DNA from: a virus
Reading direction: 5' to 3' (one strand)
IMG/VR virus record: IMGVR_UViG_3300017917_003541
Span: 1-37,849 of that record
Length of the DNA stretch: 37,849 nt
In this document: one piece after another, positions 19,001-25,190 of the stretch
How positions within the stretch are numbered: position 1 is the stretch's first letter
How the letters are laid out: each line of letters begins with the position of its first letter
Program-made: the position numbers and the translations under genes
The notes under the pieces: generated by a model
Databases searched by the model: none
The model's input: the letters and a program-made list of their open reading frames with translations, nothing else
What the model was told of the DNA's origin: nothing

Positions 19001-19595
19001 TACCTGCTGTACCTGATGAGCCTGAAGTACCTGAAGTACTAGATTGGCCTGAGTTACCACCATTACCTGATGAACCATTTGATCCACTTGAACCTGAAGA
19101 ACCAGCTGTTCCTGAAGAACCAGATGAACCACTTGTACCAGAAGTACCACTTGTACCTCCACTAGTACCTGAAGTACCTTCTATACCGCTTGTACCAAAT
19201 GAACCTGTTGAACCTGAACTACCACTTGTTCCTGAAGAACCTGCTGTAGTTGAAGTACCACTAGTACCAGCTGTTGATCCTGAAGTACCTGAAGAACCAT
19301 TTATACCTGAGGTACCATTTGAACCTGATAAACCACTAGAACCTGAAGTACCTGAAGATCCTGATGTTCCTGAAGTACCACTTGTACCAGAAGTACCTGT
19401 TGTACCACTCCCACCATTTCCGCTTAAAACTAAAGATACAACACCATCATCATTGATGGTTAAAACATAACCTTCCCATCCTTCAGTGACAATTGGTAAA
19501 TTAAATTTATTAAAAGCTAATGATCTATCAAAAAAACCTTTACCTTGGTTTGGGTTGTCTAAACGATTATTACCTCTGTATCTGTTTTCAGCCAT
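10068..19595 (-). CDS. Giant collagen-like/YadA-like fibre protein with S74 chaperone
   Basis: This is one uninterrupted 3175-codon frame. Residues 1-57 form a unique head (MAENRYRGNNRLDN) that probably attaches to the virion. Residues ~58-1172 are collagen-like Gly-X-Y triplets dominated by GTS and GSS. A bridge (residues 1173-1210) leads to about 120 tandem 15-residue repeats of the NTASGxxSTIGGGxx type (~1211-3055), resembling the left-handed beta-roll of YadA/Hep_Hag heads. The last 98 residues are a peptidase S74 intramolecular chaperone: SDERLKNN near 3079, then GHDIGVMAQEIEKIAPELV and a C-terminal coiled coil. S74 domains trimerise the fibre and cut themselves off before the conserved Ser. 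It is likely a very long trimeric host-binding fibre. Codons are synonymously diverse, so the repeats are kept by selection on protein. Cysteines are unusually common in the repeats. Confidence 0.92.
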   Translation of the reverse strand: MAENRYRGNNRLDNPNQGKGFFDRSLAFNKFNLPIVTEGWEGYVLTINDDGVVSLVLSGNGGSGTTGTSGTSGTSGTSGSSGTSGSSGLSGSNGTSGINGSSGTSGSTAGTSGTSTTAGSSGTSGSSGSTGSFGTSGIEGTSGTSGGTSGTSGTSGSSGSSGTAGSSGSSGSNGSSGNGGNSGQSSTSGTSGSSGTAGTSGLSQTSGTTGTSGSAGSSGTADTSGTSGSSGSSGSNGNAGNSGQSNTSGTSGSTGSSGTSGLNGFNGVSGSSGSSGSSGSTGSSGTSGTNGNDGNSGQSGTSGTSGSSGTTGTSGLSQTSGTTGSSGTSGLSGSTGSSGSSGADGTSGTSGTSGSSGSAGSFGTTGDAGTSGNSNTSGTSGSGGSNGTTGNAGNSGQSSTSGTSGSSGTTGTSGLSQTSGTNGTSGTSGASGTAATAGTSGSSGSTGSSGTSGVDGTSGTSNTSGTSGSSGTSGIAGAAGFSAQSATSGTSGSSGSNGTGGAAGTSGLSQTSGSSGSSGSQGSTGAAGTSGLSQTSGSSGSSGSQGTTGDAGTSGSSNTSGSSGSAGSFGTTGDAGTSGASNTSGTSGSSGSNGTTGNAGNSGQSSTSGTSGSSGSTGTSGLSQTSGTSGASGSSGTSGNAGTSGTSGSSGSSGSTGTSGVDGGSGVSATSGTSGSSGSNGSTGAAGTSGASQTSGSSGSSGSQGTTGNAGTSGNSNTSGTSGSAGSQGTTGDAGTSGSSNTSGTSGTAGSSGTTGTSGLAGASGISNTSGTSGSSGSNGTTGAAGTSGNSNTSGTSGSAGSQGTTGDAGTSGASNTSGSSGSAGSNGTTGAAGTSGASNSSGSSGSSGSNGTTGAAGTSGSSNTSGTSGSSGTSGIAGAAGFSAQSATSGTSGSAGSNGTGGAAGTSGASNSSGSSGSSGSQGTTGAAGTSGASQTSGSSGSSGSNGTTGAIGTSGSSQTSGSSGSSGSSGSTGTSGVDGGSGVSATSGTSGSSGSNGTTGAAGTSGASNTSGSSGSAGSNGTTGAAGTSGASNTSGSSGSAGSSGTTGTSGLAGASGISNTSGTSGSSGSNGTTGAAGTSGSSQTSGTSGSNGSSGTTGAAGTSGSSNTSGSAGSAGSNGTTGAAGTSGASNTAGTSGTSGTSGIAGAAGFSAPSGTSGTSGSAGSSGVSINGTAGISGTTFNYQPGYAVYASSSLLVQSTNLMYFCFAQNSLAGGISNTASGACSVVAGGKVNTASGTYSAVGGGIANCATTTYSTVSGGYNNKSIGAFAFIGGGTNNTASGTYGSSISGGQVNTASGTRSTISGGHTNTASGACSTIGGGCGNTASGGFSFVGGGCNTVASGGWSVASGRNSTASGYTSVVAGGLNGYANGPYGTVSGGYAGQALGCFSTVGGGYQNRACGFTSTVSGGYQNCATSNMSTINGGCGNLASGGCSTIGGGYANTASGAFSTVSGGKTSTASGNNSSVVGGDTNTASGYLSFIGSGYSNIASADSAIVVGGRVNLACAAGTFVGGGGGNQARNQFSTISGGQYNCVIGDYSTISGGYCSRIYSGAYSFIGGGTGNCIYCSSSVIGGGCGNISIGEFTTIGGGNKNQAISRWSVVAGGDTNRACGTCYNTIGGGVSNFICGGYLNTIAGGNTNTASSLVNSILGGAANTVSGGYYITIGAGYANTACGYFSAILGGRNNIASGNASGTMSGGYNTASGNSSFLGGGISNIASGACSTIGGGESHVTSGAWSTISGGNDNTASTVGAVVGGGQGNSSVGSNYSTIGGGLGNTASGDVSTLSGGYSVTSTGRTSFAGGGCLNTASGNCSVATGGGSNTASGTASFVGSGRCNTVSGYCSSTIGGFCNTTVSGLSVVVGGGCNRVLAGSASIIGGGFKNLICSSDSTISGGYQNYVNGAQAAVVGGINNSSTAARAFIGGGTSNTASGCHSFIGGGISNTSSGNCSTVGGGSSNVASFNRSTVGGGTGNTASAQYSTIAGGISNNATAYASTISGGYGNNNYSNAGTIGGGSCNRICDVLNSTCTAGATIAGGVGNNSSGGTWNDGGYFTVSPTTFYVAGKFSFIGGGFQNRAQGIDSVVAGGLFNISSGAISTVAGGDTNLASGACSIVGGGRCNCATQEFGTTTGGAGNVNTSRYGFIGGGASNTASGNYFSIINGGKNNTSSAYLSTVGGGCANTSSAGFTTVGGGGSNTVSSQASTISGGRSNTVSGYAGAVGGGYGNIICAGYASTISGGYLNKNVSSDATIGGGIFNVIRSTVATACAAGATIGGGVFNNTAGGDWCVDGYVCSNPTCCYNAGQVSTIGGGLRNCALGVGSTVGGGVCNRATGCMATVAGGICNTASSTFYAAIGGGVGNTASGTYMSTIAGGENNTASAGLAFIGGGRCNTASGTDSTLSGGRSNISSNDGSFIGGGISNTASGYRSVVNGGQSNVASNLYSTIGGGCGNTVPGRAGTIAGGCGNNVTCYGNAIGGGYGNTASAAYASVISGGENNSATSNHASIGGGCTNTASGSASRVGGGLANTASGTNSFIGGGYINTASGCCSFVGGGYVNLSSGVLGSIGGGSYNCATNTGDTISGGVNNRAGGAYGTVSGGYNNSGTGYMAVIGGGCINTASGNTSVVSGGRNNISSGACSTVGGGQANCTTNAYSTASGGYNNKVCANYGFIGGGNTNIVGGVGGNRVNAIVVGGQNNCAICAGAFVGGGALNTASSYDAVVTGGYNNTNSGLRASLVGGEGNTVSGGRAFLGGGIANTASGACSFVGGGRVNTASGGHSFVGGGANNTASGEYSTAAGGRSSKAYCDFGTVGGGAENVNCGYLATIPGGYNNSITAGSTTSTVSGYSNVASAAQATVSGGKSNTASGTLSTIGGGLGNTASGNCSFIGGGCANTTSGVYSTVGGGRLNCATNSYSTVSGGYTNAATGASSFIGGGYNHTVSNCWSTISGGYQNTISAQEATIAGGTVNTVSAYAGAIVGGTNNTVSGCRSFIGSGQSNTVSGFCSFIGGGKSNTVSSVYSGILGGKSNLVCSGASDSFIIGSNLTATVACYTYVNNLQACGTIRATSDVIAFYSSDERLKNNKQPLTGSLEKLNQISGYGFDWIPMPGIHENEGHDIGVMAQEIEKIAPELVVTRDNGYKAVKYDKITALLIEAIKELSTELNELKKQINK
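10430..15965 (-). repeat. About 120 tandem 45-bp units encoding YadA-head-like repeats
   Basis: Within the giant fibre gene the translation shows a 15-residue period (45 bp), typically N-T-A-S-G-x-x-S-x-I-x-G-G-G-x. Units differ strongly in third codon positions but keep the Asn/Gly/Ser frame. The repeats resemble YadA/Hep_Hag head units that stack into a beta-roll. The unit count is an estimate from length divided by period. Confidence 0.88.
16080..19425 (-). repeat. Collagen-like Gly-X-Y coding repeat
   Basis: About 1100 residues of Gly-X-Y triplets, mainly Gly-Thr-Ser and Gly-Ser-Ser, are encoded by 9-bp periodic DNA. Longer blocks recur within it, for example GIAGAAGFSA at about 16130, 16945 and 18160, and VDGGSGVSATSG at about 16640 and 17600. 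The copies differ at synonymous sites. Confidence 0.9.
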
Positions 19596-19607
19596 TCCTG
19601 TGTTTAC

Positions 19608-19616
19608 TATAAATAT
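19608..19616 (-). promoter_or_regulatory. Late-type motif upstream of the giant fibre gene
   Basis: The coding strand reads CATATTTATAGT, 12 nt before the ATG at 19595. It lies in the 48-nt gap after the gp15-like gene. Confidence 0.55.
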
Positions 19617-19643
19617 GAAAAAACTTTAAAATTAAATTTAACC

Positions 19644-20516
19644 TTAATTAGTACTTTGAGGAGTTGTTGGAGGAATAGTTGTTTCGGTTGAAATGAATAT
19701 TTGAGTCTTATTAGAAAATTTCTGTAAAGCTGTAATATCTTTTTGTAATACCTCTGGAATTATATATCCATTGATTTTTATATTAAAAGTACTTCTAACT
19801 ATACGTTCATCATTATTTGATAATTCTGTTTGAAAACCAAAAGAATCAATCATTGCTTTAAACTGATAACGTTGAGGATTACCCCAATAAGCATCAGAAG
19901 CATATTCCATTGATTCTACTATTTTATTTAATTGTTCTACATAGTAAGTAAACACAACACACTCATAAGTAACAGTTAAATAATCAGGCATAATCACAGC
20001 ATAATATTCTTTTTGTGGGATCCTGTTATTTAATACTTTAAAGTTATCATAAGCATTTTGTGGACTATAACGTTTAGTAAACACACCAAAGTTGTTAGGG
20101 TTATTAGCATCTAACTTGTTAGCTATCTGTCTATTTTTGTCTATATTGGTACGTTTAAACATAATCAACGGAGCTTGTATTTTACCAAGTTGGTCCCTAT
20201 AATACCCATCCTTTTGAAATGATTTCCATTTTTCTTGAGAACCATAAACCACAGGAACAGGTAATCTTTGTCCGTTTTGTATTACAGAAGGTTGAATTAT
20301 ATTTTCAAAATAATAAAAAATTGCTTCATCTATATCTTGAATACCAACACTAAATGGTTTTGTAGTATCACCTTTAAATGTTGTATTTAATGCTCTGTTG
20401 TTAGTTGGGGTTGGGTTAAAATCATTAGGATTACCTGCTTGAGGATAAGTAGGTATATGCTGCTCTTTTGAAAGCTGCTTTTGAGTTTTTGGTATTGGTT
20501 TTCTAACTTGAGACAT
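19644..20516 (-). CDS. gp15: Probable tail sheath terminator/stabiliser (gp15-like)
   Basis: This 290-residue protein has a Pro/Gln-rich N-terminal extension (~1-50) and then a domain starting near DIDEAIFYYFENIIQP. It contains VPVVYGSQEKWKS and IQAPLIMFKRT, which parallel the 'VPI-x-YAS' and following strand of T4 gp15, the protein that caps the tail and joins it to the neck. The central part (YYAVIMPDYLTVTYECVVFT) and the RYQFKAMIDSF segment also suit this family. It directly follows the gp14-like gene (one shared base) in the order 13-14-15. Similarity is judged by eye, so the assignment is probable rather than certain. Confidence 0.7.
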   Translation of the reverse strand: MSQVRKPIPKTQKQLSKEQHIPTYPQAGNPNDFNPTPTNNRALNTTFKGDTTKPFSVGIQDIDEAIFYYFENIIQPSVIQNGQRLPVPVVYGSQEKWKSFQKDGYYRDQLGKIQAPLIMFKRTNIDKNRQIANKLDANNPNNFGVFTKRYSPQNAYDNFKVLNNRIPQKEYYAVIMPDYLTVTYECVVFTYYVEQLNKIVESMEYASDAYWGNPQRYQFKAMIDSFGFQTELSNNDERIVRSTFNIKINGYIIPEVLQKDITALQKFSNKTQIFISTETTIPPTTPQSTN

Positions 20517-21100
20517 TACATTCTTGATTTAATTATATCTAATCGATCTGAAGGCACGTAGTGACAATCACATCTTACTTCCACATTATAACCAAATTGA
20601 TCTAATCCTGGATTTAAAGGATTATTTCCTTCAGCATCATTATAAGGATATTGAGGATCTTTACCTGTAAAGAATTGGGTAGCATTAGTGTTATCTACCT
20701 CCCAATAACCGTTTTGATACTGTATTATATCGCCTACCTCAGGGTGAATATTAGCTCCGTACTGAATAAAAGGTTGTTGATATGTACCAAATCCTCCTTG
20801 GTTAGCTTCGTTTAATTTACTTAACAAATCGTCTCGTAAAAATCTAAAAGTCATAGTCCAGCTAAAATCAACACCTAAATCACTTGTTGGAGATTCTTGA
20901 GGACCTACTTCTATTAAAGCAAACAACATAACAGGGTCAGCATAGTTTCTGCCTTCAAAGGCTTCACCATACATGTTTGTTTTAGTTTGTGTTATTTTAT
21001 ATTTGTAGTAAATGACTTCTTGAGATATAATACTTCCCATCAACTCTCGGTTGACTCTTCTAAACATTGATATATCTCGAGCACCTCCGTATAAAGCCAT
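20516..21100 (-). CDS. gp14: Neck protein (gp14-like)
   Basis: This 194-residue protein would be part of the neck or head-completion complex that joins the filled capsid to the tail. Visible features include FRRVNRELMGSIISQEVIYY near the N-terminus and TKTNMYGEAFEGRNY (38-52). A beta-rich centre follows (VDFSWTMTFRFLRDDLL), then GDIIQYQNGYWEVDNTN, where a short motif before a Trp resembles small head-tail connectors. It lies one base after the gp13-like gene and overlaps the gp15-like gene by one base. The identity rests on gene order plus overall resemblance. Confidence 0.72.
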   Translation of the reverse strand: MALYGGARDISMFRRVNRELMGSIISQEVIYYKYKITQTKTNMYGEAFEGRNYADPVMLFALIEVGPQESPTSDLGVDFSWTMTFRFLRDDLLSKLNEANQGGFGTYQQPFIQYGANIHPEVGDIIQYQNGYWEVDNTNATQFFTGKDPQYPYNDAEGNNPLNPGLDQFGYNVEVRCDCHYVPSDRLDIIKSRM

Positions 21101-21101
21101 A

Positions 21102-22325
21102 TTATCCTATAAAAATTGTCATTGGAACTTGATTAATTTCTTGTACTCTAGCTGCTGATTCTGCTGCTCTTCTTTCAAGTAATGCTTGACGAGAAGTTTG
21201 ATCAAAATATTCTCTTAATCGAGCTATTAAAGCTTCTTTTTCAGCCGCAGAAGCAGTTACTAAGTTATCACCATTTAAAGTTACTTCAGCTCCTGGAATA
21301 GGAATTTGGGAATATTTATTTCTTACTAATCCTAATACTTCTTTTGCTTTAGCTAATGTATATTCAAAAATCCAACTTCTACCTATTGAGTTTATGTTAG
21401 AATAAATAGGATTAACATAAGGTACATTTGAAGTATTTACAATTTTATTAGTACCATCAGCAGTTACAGCATTTAATCTATCTTGTATTTTAATAAAATC
21501 AAATACTAAATATTGGCCATAATATAAATCACCTCCCCCATCAAAATCATCACCTGTTAAACCAGTTCCAGGAACAGGAAACACAGAAATAATATTATTT
21601 ACAATATTAAATGAATAATTTGAAAGTGTTACTGTGTTTTGCATTTCAATTGCTTGAATGTTTTGCATAGTAAAACTTGTAGGCATCATTAAGTAATTAG
21701 CATAACCATATCCTGTACCATAAACACCAGCTGGAGGGACACCACCTAAACCACCTTGTCCTGCTAATAAAGTAGGAGAATATAATTGGTTAATTGCTGG
21801 TGGTGGCTGGTACCAAACGTTTTTAATTTCAATACCACCTATAATACCTTCATCTTCAGCCCATTTAGCTAAATCATAAGATTGAACACCAGGAGTTAAA
21901 GATAATCTACCTTTGAACCAAGTTACATTACCACCTGCTCCTGCTTCCTCACCATATTGTTGAGATAATCTAACAATAGTAGCCATTGTAGGAGTAAACA
22001 CAGAATTGTTTACATCAATTCTATCTGAAACTCCTTCTAAAGATAAGTAATTATCTCGTGTTTGGAAAGCATATAATTCGTTTCCATAAATAGTTGTTGC
22101 CTCTTCAAATCCTGCCCAAAAGTTAATATCTTGTAATTCAACGTTTTCAATAGGATAACCTAAACGTAAAGCACAAAAGTTAGCTACTTTGTTAGCGTCT
22201 GTTTGAAAATCTAAATCATTATCATAAAATCCAAATGGAGTTGGAGGTGGCCAAACACCATTAGCGTATGATGCTGAAACTTGAGCAAATGAGGATGAAC
22301 CAGGCCAAATAGGAATGTTAGACAT
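21102..22325 (-). CDS. gp13: Neck protein (gp13-like)
   Basis: This 407-residue protein is the first of three consecutive neck/tail completion genes. The N-terminal region includes FYDNDLDFQTDANKVANFCA and LGYPIENVELQDINFWAGFE, an alpha-helical pattern usual in T4-like head-completion proteins. The middle (about 150-270) is beta-rich with Gly/Pro loops. The C-terminus is a long helix (KEALIARLREYFDQTSRQAL) ending in VPMTIFIG. T4 gp13 is 309 residues, so this version is longer, mainly in the central loops. The call depends on its place between the capsid region and gp14/gp15-like genes. Confidence 0.68.
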   Translation of the reverse strand: MSNIPIWPGSSSFAQVSASYANGVWPPPTPFGFYDNDLDFQTDANKVANFCALRLGYPIENVELQDINFWAGFEEATTIYGNELYAFQTRDNYLSLEGVSDRIDVNNSVFTPTMATIVRLSQQYGEEAGAGGNVTWFKGRLSLTPGVQSYDLAKWAEDEGIIGGIEIKNVWYQPPPAINQLYSPTLLAGQGGLGGVPPAGVYGTGYGYANYLMMPTSFTMQNIQAIEMQNTVTLSNYSFNIVNNIISVFPVPGTGLTGDDFDGGGDLYYGQYLVFDFIKIQDRLNAVTADGTNKIVNTSNVPYVNPIYSNINSIGRSWIFEYTLAKAKEVLGLVRNKYSQIPIPGAEVTLNGDNLVTASAAEKEALIARLREYFDQTSRQALLERRAAESAARVQEINQVPMTIFIG

Positions 22326-22334
22326 AATTTTTTA

Positions 22335-22757
22335 TTAAGTTGTTGCTATGTAATACTCTATACTTCCTGAACTACCAGATGGTTCTACTTTAACTGATTT
22401 AACATCATCAAATAGTAAACCACTAGTACTTCCAGTCATTTTACTTGTAGACATCATATATGAACTACCAGTAGCTACTAAGTAACTCATAGCTTCTGTT
22501 GAAGAAGATACAATTAATTTAACAGGAGTAGTAGTTGAAGTATTAGTTACTCTAACATATTTAATACTACTTGTTACAAATGTACCTGCACCTGGAGTAG
22601 CTTCCATATTAAAAAGAGTAGTTACTGCTCCTGAAGGTATACTTAAAATTCTATTATCAACAAAATTAATACCATTAATAGTTTGAGTAACAGAAGAACC
22701 TACGTTGTCTCCGTTAAGTGTTAAAATTTCATATATTTGGGAAGTAAAAGTTGCCAT
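22335..22757 (-). CDS. Small beta-rich structural protein
   Basis: This 140-residue protein has no family I can name. It is rich in Ser, Thr and Val, with alternating beta-strand patterns (VKLIVSSSTEAMSYLVAT), no Cys, no signal peptide and no membrane segment. That composition is typical of small virion proteins such as head decoration or neck proteins. It begins a new unit with its own late-type motif, 9 nt before the gp13-like gene. A decoration or head-completion role is an inference. Confidence 0.7.
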   Translation of the reverse strand: MATFTSQIYEILTLNGDNVGSSVTQTINGINFVDNRILSIPSGAVTTLFNMEATPGAGTFVTSSIKYVRVTNTSTTTPVKLIVSSSTEAMSYLVATGSSYMMSTSKMTGSTSGLLFDDVKSVKVEPSGSSGSIEYYIATT

Positions 22758-22767
22758 GCCTTTTTCG

Positions 22768-22777
22768 TATAAATATT
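22768..22777 (-). promoter_or_regulatory. Late-type motif between phoH and the neck module
   Basis: The coding strand reads CAATATTTATAC, 10 nt before the ATG at 22757. It lies in the 39-nt gap after phoH and so may restart late transcription beyond the metabolic cassette. Confidence 0.55.
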
Positions 22778-22796
22778 GAAAAAGTATGGTTCTAAT

Positions 22797-23525
22797 TTAT
22801 TTTTTAGAATTTCCGTTTGTAGTCAAACTAAATCCTTGCTCATAAGCATCATTATATAAATTAATCAAATCTTCTACAATAGGATCTCTATGGTTTTGTT
22901 TTAAAGATATAGCACAAAGATTTTTTATACGTTTAGCAGCAGTATATAAAAACTTAAATCCAGAGTCACGTTTTTGTTTTAAGTCTACTTGAGCATCATC
23001 ACCACAAATAATCATTTTAGATCCTTTACCAATACGAGTAACAATCATTTCCATTTGTTCATGGGTAACGTTTTGGGCTTCATCTACAATTACTACACAG
23101 TTTACAAATGTTCTACCACGCATAAATGATACAGGTACAATTTCAATTTTATCTTCTTTAATAAGTTCTTCAATTTTTGTTTTATCATAAAGTAAGAACA
23201 TATTTTGATAAATTGGTTGTACCCAAGGATCCATTTTTTCTCTTAAATCACCTGGTAGGAATCCAATTTCCTCTTTTGATACTGTTGGTCGAGTAATAAT
23301 TACTTTCTCAACATCTCTCATAAATAATTTTTCTAAACCAATTTGACAAGCAAGTAAAGTTTTACCACTACCAGCAGCACCTGCTAATAAAGTAATAGTA
23401 TTATCTAAAATCTTAGCTTTAGCTTCTTTTTGTTCTTCGTTTAATTGAATTTTAAACTTAATTGGGTTTTTTGGCTTACGCTTTTCTTTGAAGATATCAT
23501 CTTCATGATTAGGTTGTGTATTCAT
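22797..23525 (-). CDS. phoH: PhoH-family ATPase
   Basis: This 242-residue protein is a cytoplasmic P-loop ATPase of the PhoH family. Walker A is LAGAAGSGKT (47-56) and Walker B is CVVIVDEAQNV (143-153). TRPTVSKEEIGFLPGDLREK (78-97) and ICGDDAQVDLKQK match the conserved PhoH segments. The enzyme resembles the helicase-like ATPase half of bacterial PhoH, without the KH or PIN domains. PhoH genes are common in phages, but their role is unsettled (RNA metabolism or phosphate stress are proposed). The ATG lies 17 nt inside the end of the PSD-family gene, and it is the last gene of the three-gene cassette. Confidence 0.93.
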   Translation of the reverse strand: MNTQPNHEDDIFKEKRKPKNPIKFKIQLNEEQKEAKAKILDNTITLLAGAAGSGKTLLACQIGLEKLFMRDVEKVIITRPTVSKEEIGFLPGDLREKMDPWVQPIYQNMFLLYDKTKIEELIKEDKIEIVPVSFMRGRTFVNCVVIVDEAQNVTHEQMEMIVTRIGKGSKMIICGDDAQVDLKQKRDSGFKFLYTAAKRIKNLCAISLKQNHRDPIVEDLINLYNDAYEQGFSLTTNGNSKK

Positions 23526-24240
23526 TAAAATTAATTTTTACAAGTTGGTCTAAGCCAGCATTTACATGCATAGCATCATCTAAACATAACTCGAAATCAT
23601 ATCTATCATCTAGTGGTAACACCAAATCAACTTGTGAACCCCATCTAATTAAAGAAAATCTTTCGTTTTGAGCAAACATATCATTTTGGTCCATAGTAAA
23701 TGGAGCAATTACGTTTACATCTTCATCTGCAATCTGAATTAAGTAATAAGTATAATCTAAAGATGGTGAATAAATTTTATTCCACATACGCTCATTATAC
23801 TTTAAGTACTCCATGTTTGCGGGGTTAATCTTTTTATTTAAAATATCCTTTTCTACAGCTAACATGGGTTTATTAGTTGACTGTATCGTGTCTAGTGGTT
23901 TATATGATAACAGGCCTCCATAGGGTATGCGATTAATGTGAACATCATAAAACGACATAAATATACCAATAACTAATGAAGGTTTATTGTATTCATCATC
24001 ACCCATAACATCTTGAAGAGTATAATTCATACCCTTAATTTCAACTATAGGTTCAGTAGGATCCTTAATAAACTTTTGATATAAAATAGTTCCATCAGCT
24101 GGACTATAAAAATGTTCATGATCTATGAAGTTAGGTCTAATTGGATCTCTAAAGAAAAATACATTAGATAACTCACCTACAGGCATTTTTTGAAGTTGTT
24201 TAACCTCAGTACTTAACCACTCTTGTAATGTTTGCGCCAT
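23509..24240 (-). CDS. psd: Phosphatidylserine decarboxylase-family protein
   Basis: This 243-residue protein belongs to the pyruvoyl-dependent PSD family, which decarboxylates phosphatidylserine to phosphatidylethanolamine or acts on related substrates. FYSPADG (44-50) and IFMSFYDVHINRIPYGG (93-109, with Asp99 and His101) are the core motifs. Self-cleavage to form the pyruvoyl group should occur between Gly201 and Ser202 in IRWGSQVDLVLPL, a variant of the short-type family's RFGSRVDLFLP. All expected catalytic residues appear present. Unlike many bacterial enzymes it lacks an N-terminal membrane segment; FFFRDPIRPNF (28-38) is typical of PSD-related proteins, so a soluble substrate is possible. 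Its ATG overlaps the upstream stop by one base (TAATG). Confidence 0.88.
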   Translation of the reverse strand: MAQTLQEWLSTEVKQLQKMPVGELSNVFFFRDPIRPNFIDHEHFYSPADGTILYQKFIKDPTEPIVEIKGMNYTLQDVMGDDEYNKPSLVIGIFMSFYDVHINRIPYGGLLSYKPLDTIQSTNKPMLAVEKDILNKKINPANMEYLKYNERMWNKIYSPSLDYTYYLIQIADEDVNVIAPFTMDQNDMFAQNERFSLIRWGSQVDLVLPLDDRYDFELCLDDAMHVNAGLDQLVKINFNEYTT

Positions 24241-25154
24241 TATAATAAGGTTTTATTATGGTCAACTCTATTCAAATGCATCATCATACAAGACAACATA
24301 GCACCTGATTTCATATACTCTGATAAGTTAAAGATAACAGGTTCCATACCAGCATCACCACAAATCTTTTCTAATGTTTTAAGTTTATGAACTTCAGCCT
24401 CATAATATTCATGAGTTTTTTTCATTTCTGAAATGTTTGAAGCACATAAAACCATATTACCTAAGCGAACAGAGTTAGTTATTCCACCTAAAGCATCATC
24501 AACATTAATATCAATGATTTCTGTTTCTTTTTCAATCATTTTTAATTCGTCTTCATCAAACAATTCAGTACAAATTAATGTTTGTTCAGTGTTTAAAGCA
24601 AAAATAGAACAATCTAAATGATACAAATACTCATCAACCATAGCTACTTTGATAATATCCATATCATATTGTTCTTCCATCCATTCATATGTTTTAATAT
24701 TTGAACGAATACCATAACCACCAATATATTTGTTTCCATAAAGGTATTTTAAATCAGCTTCACCTTCCCATTTAAAAGGAGAGATAGCTGTTTTATAACC
24801 CATCTGGTTAAAATATTTTTCTCCAACTAACTCTTCACCTCTACGAGGATCTGAAGTAAAATTAGATAAAATAATATGATTTTCTTTTTTAATGTGAGGT
24901 AAATAAATACCTAAATTAGCTACATAAACTTGGTCTTGAAAATTACCCTCTGAAGGTAATAGATTTACTAAAGCACCACCAGCAACAAAATTATACAAGT
25001 CCATAAACTGCTTGTATGCTTTAGGTTTATTAATAGTTAATTCCTCATCTGTTAATTCTTGCATCCAAATATTATTTGGATCAGCTGTTGATAAGGAAAA
25101 TGGAAAGTTCATAATAAAACTTTGGATAGGTAACTGACTTGGAGTCTCTTTCAT
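24240..25154 (-). CDS. Guanidino-group-modifying enzyme (amidinotransferase/DDAH-like)
   Basis: This 304-residue protein has the fingerprints of the superfamily that includes arginine deiminase, dimethylarginine dimethylaminohydrolase and glycine amidinotransferase. Visible are QDQVYVANLGIYLP (73-86), FKWEGEAD (127-134, Glu/Asp substrate site), YLYHLDCSIFAL (177-188, catalytic His179) and the C-terminal SGAMLSCMMMHLN (283-295) with the nucleophile Cys289. The catalytic triad therefore seems intact. Whether it transfers an amidino group or hydrolyses an arginine derivative cannot be told. It starts the cassette, just after the capsid terminator, and is translationally coupled to the PSD gene. 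Confidence 0.85.
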   Translation of the reverse strand: MKETPSQLPIQSFIMNFPFSLSTADPNNIWMQELTDEELTINKPKAYKQFMDLYNFVAGGALVNLLPSEGNFQDQVYVANLGIYLPHIKKENHIILSNFTSDPRRGEELVGEKYFNQMGYKTAISPFKWEGEADLKYLYGNKYIGGYGIRSNIKTYEWMEEQYDMDIIKVAMVDEYLYHLDCSIFALNTEQTLICTELFDEDELKMIEKETEIIDINVDDALGGITNSVRLGNMVLCASNISEMKKTHEYYEAEVHKLKTLEKICGDAGMEPVIFNLSEYMKSGAMLSCMMMHLNRVDHNKTLL

Positions 25155-25190
25155 AAGTAACTAATTTATAACGTTTTAGTATACATATTA

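Noticed and set aside
10430-19425. CRISPR-like array suggested by regular repeats
   Set aside because: The periods (9 bp and 45 bp) are multiples of three, lie within one continuous reading frame and diverge at synonymous sites. There are no unique spacers.
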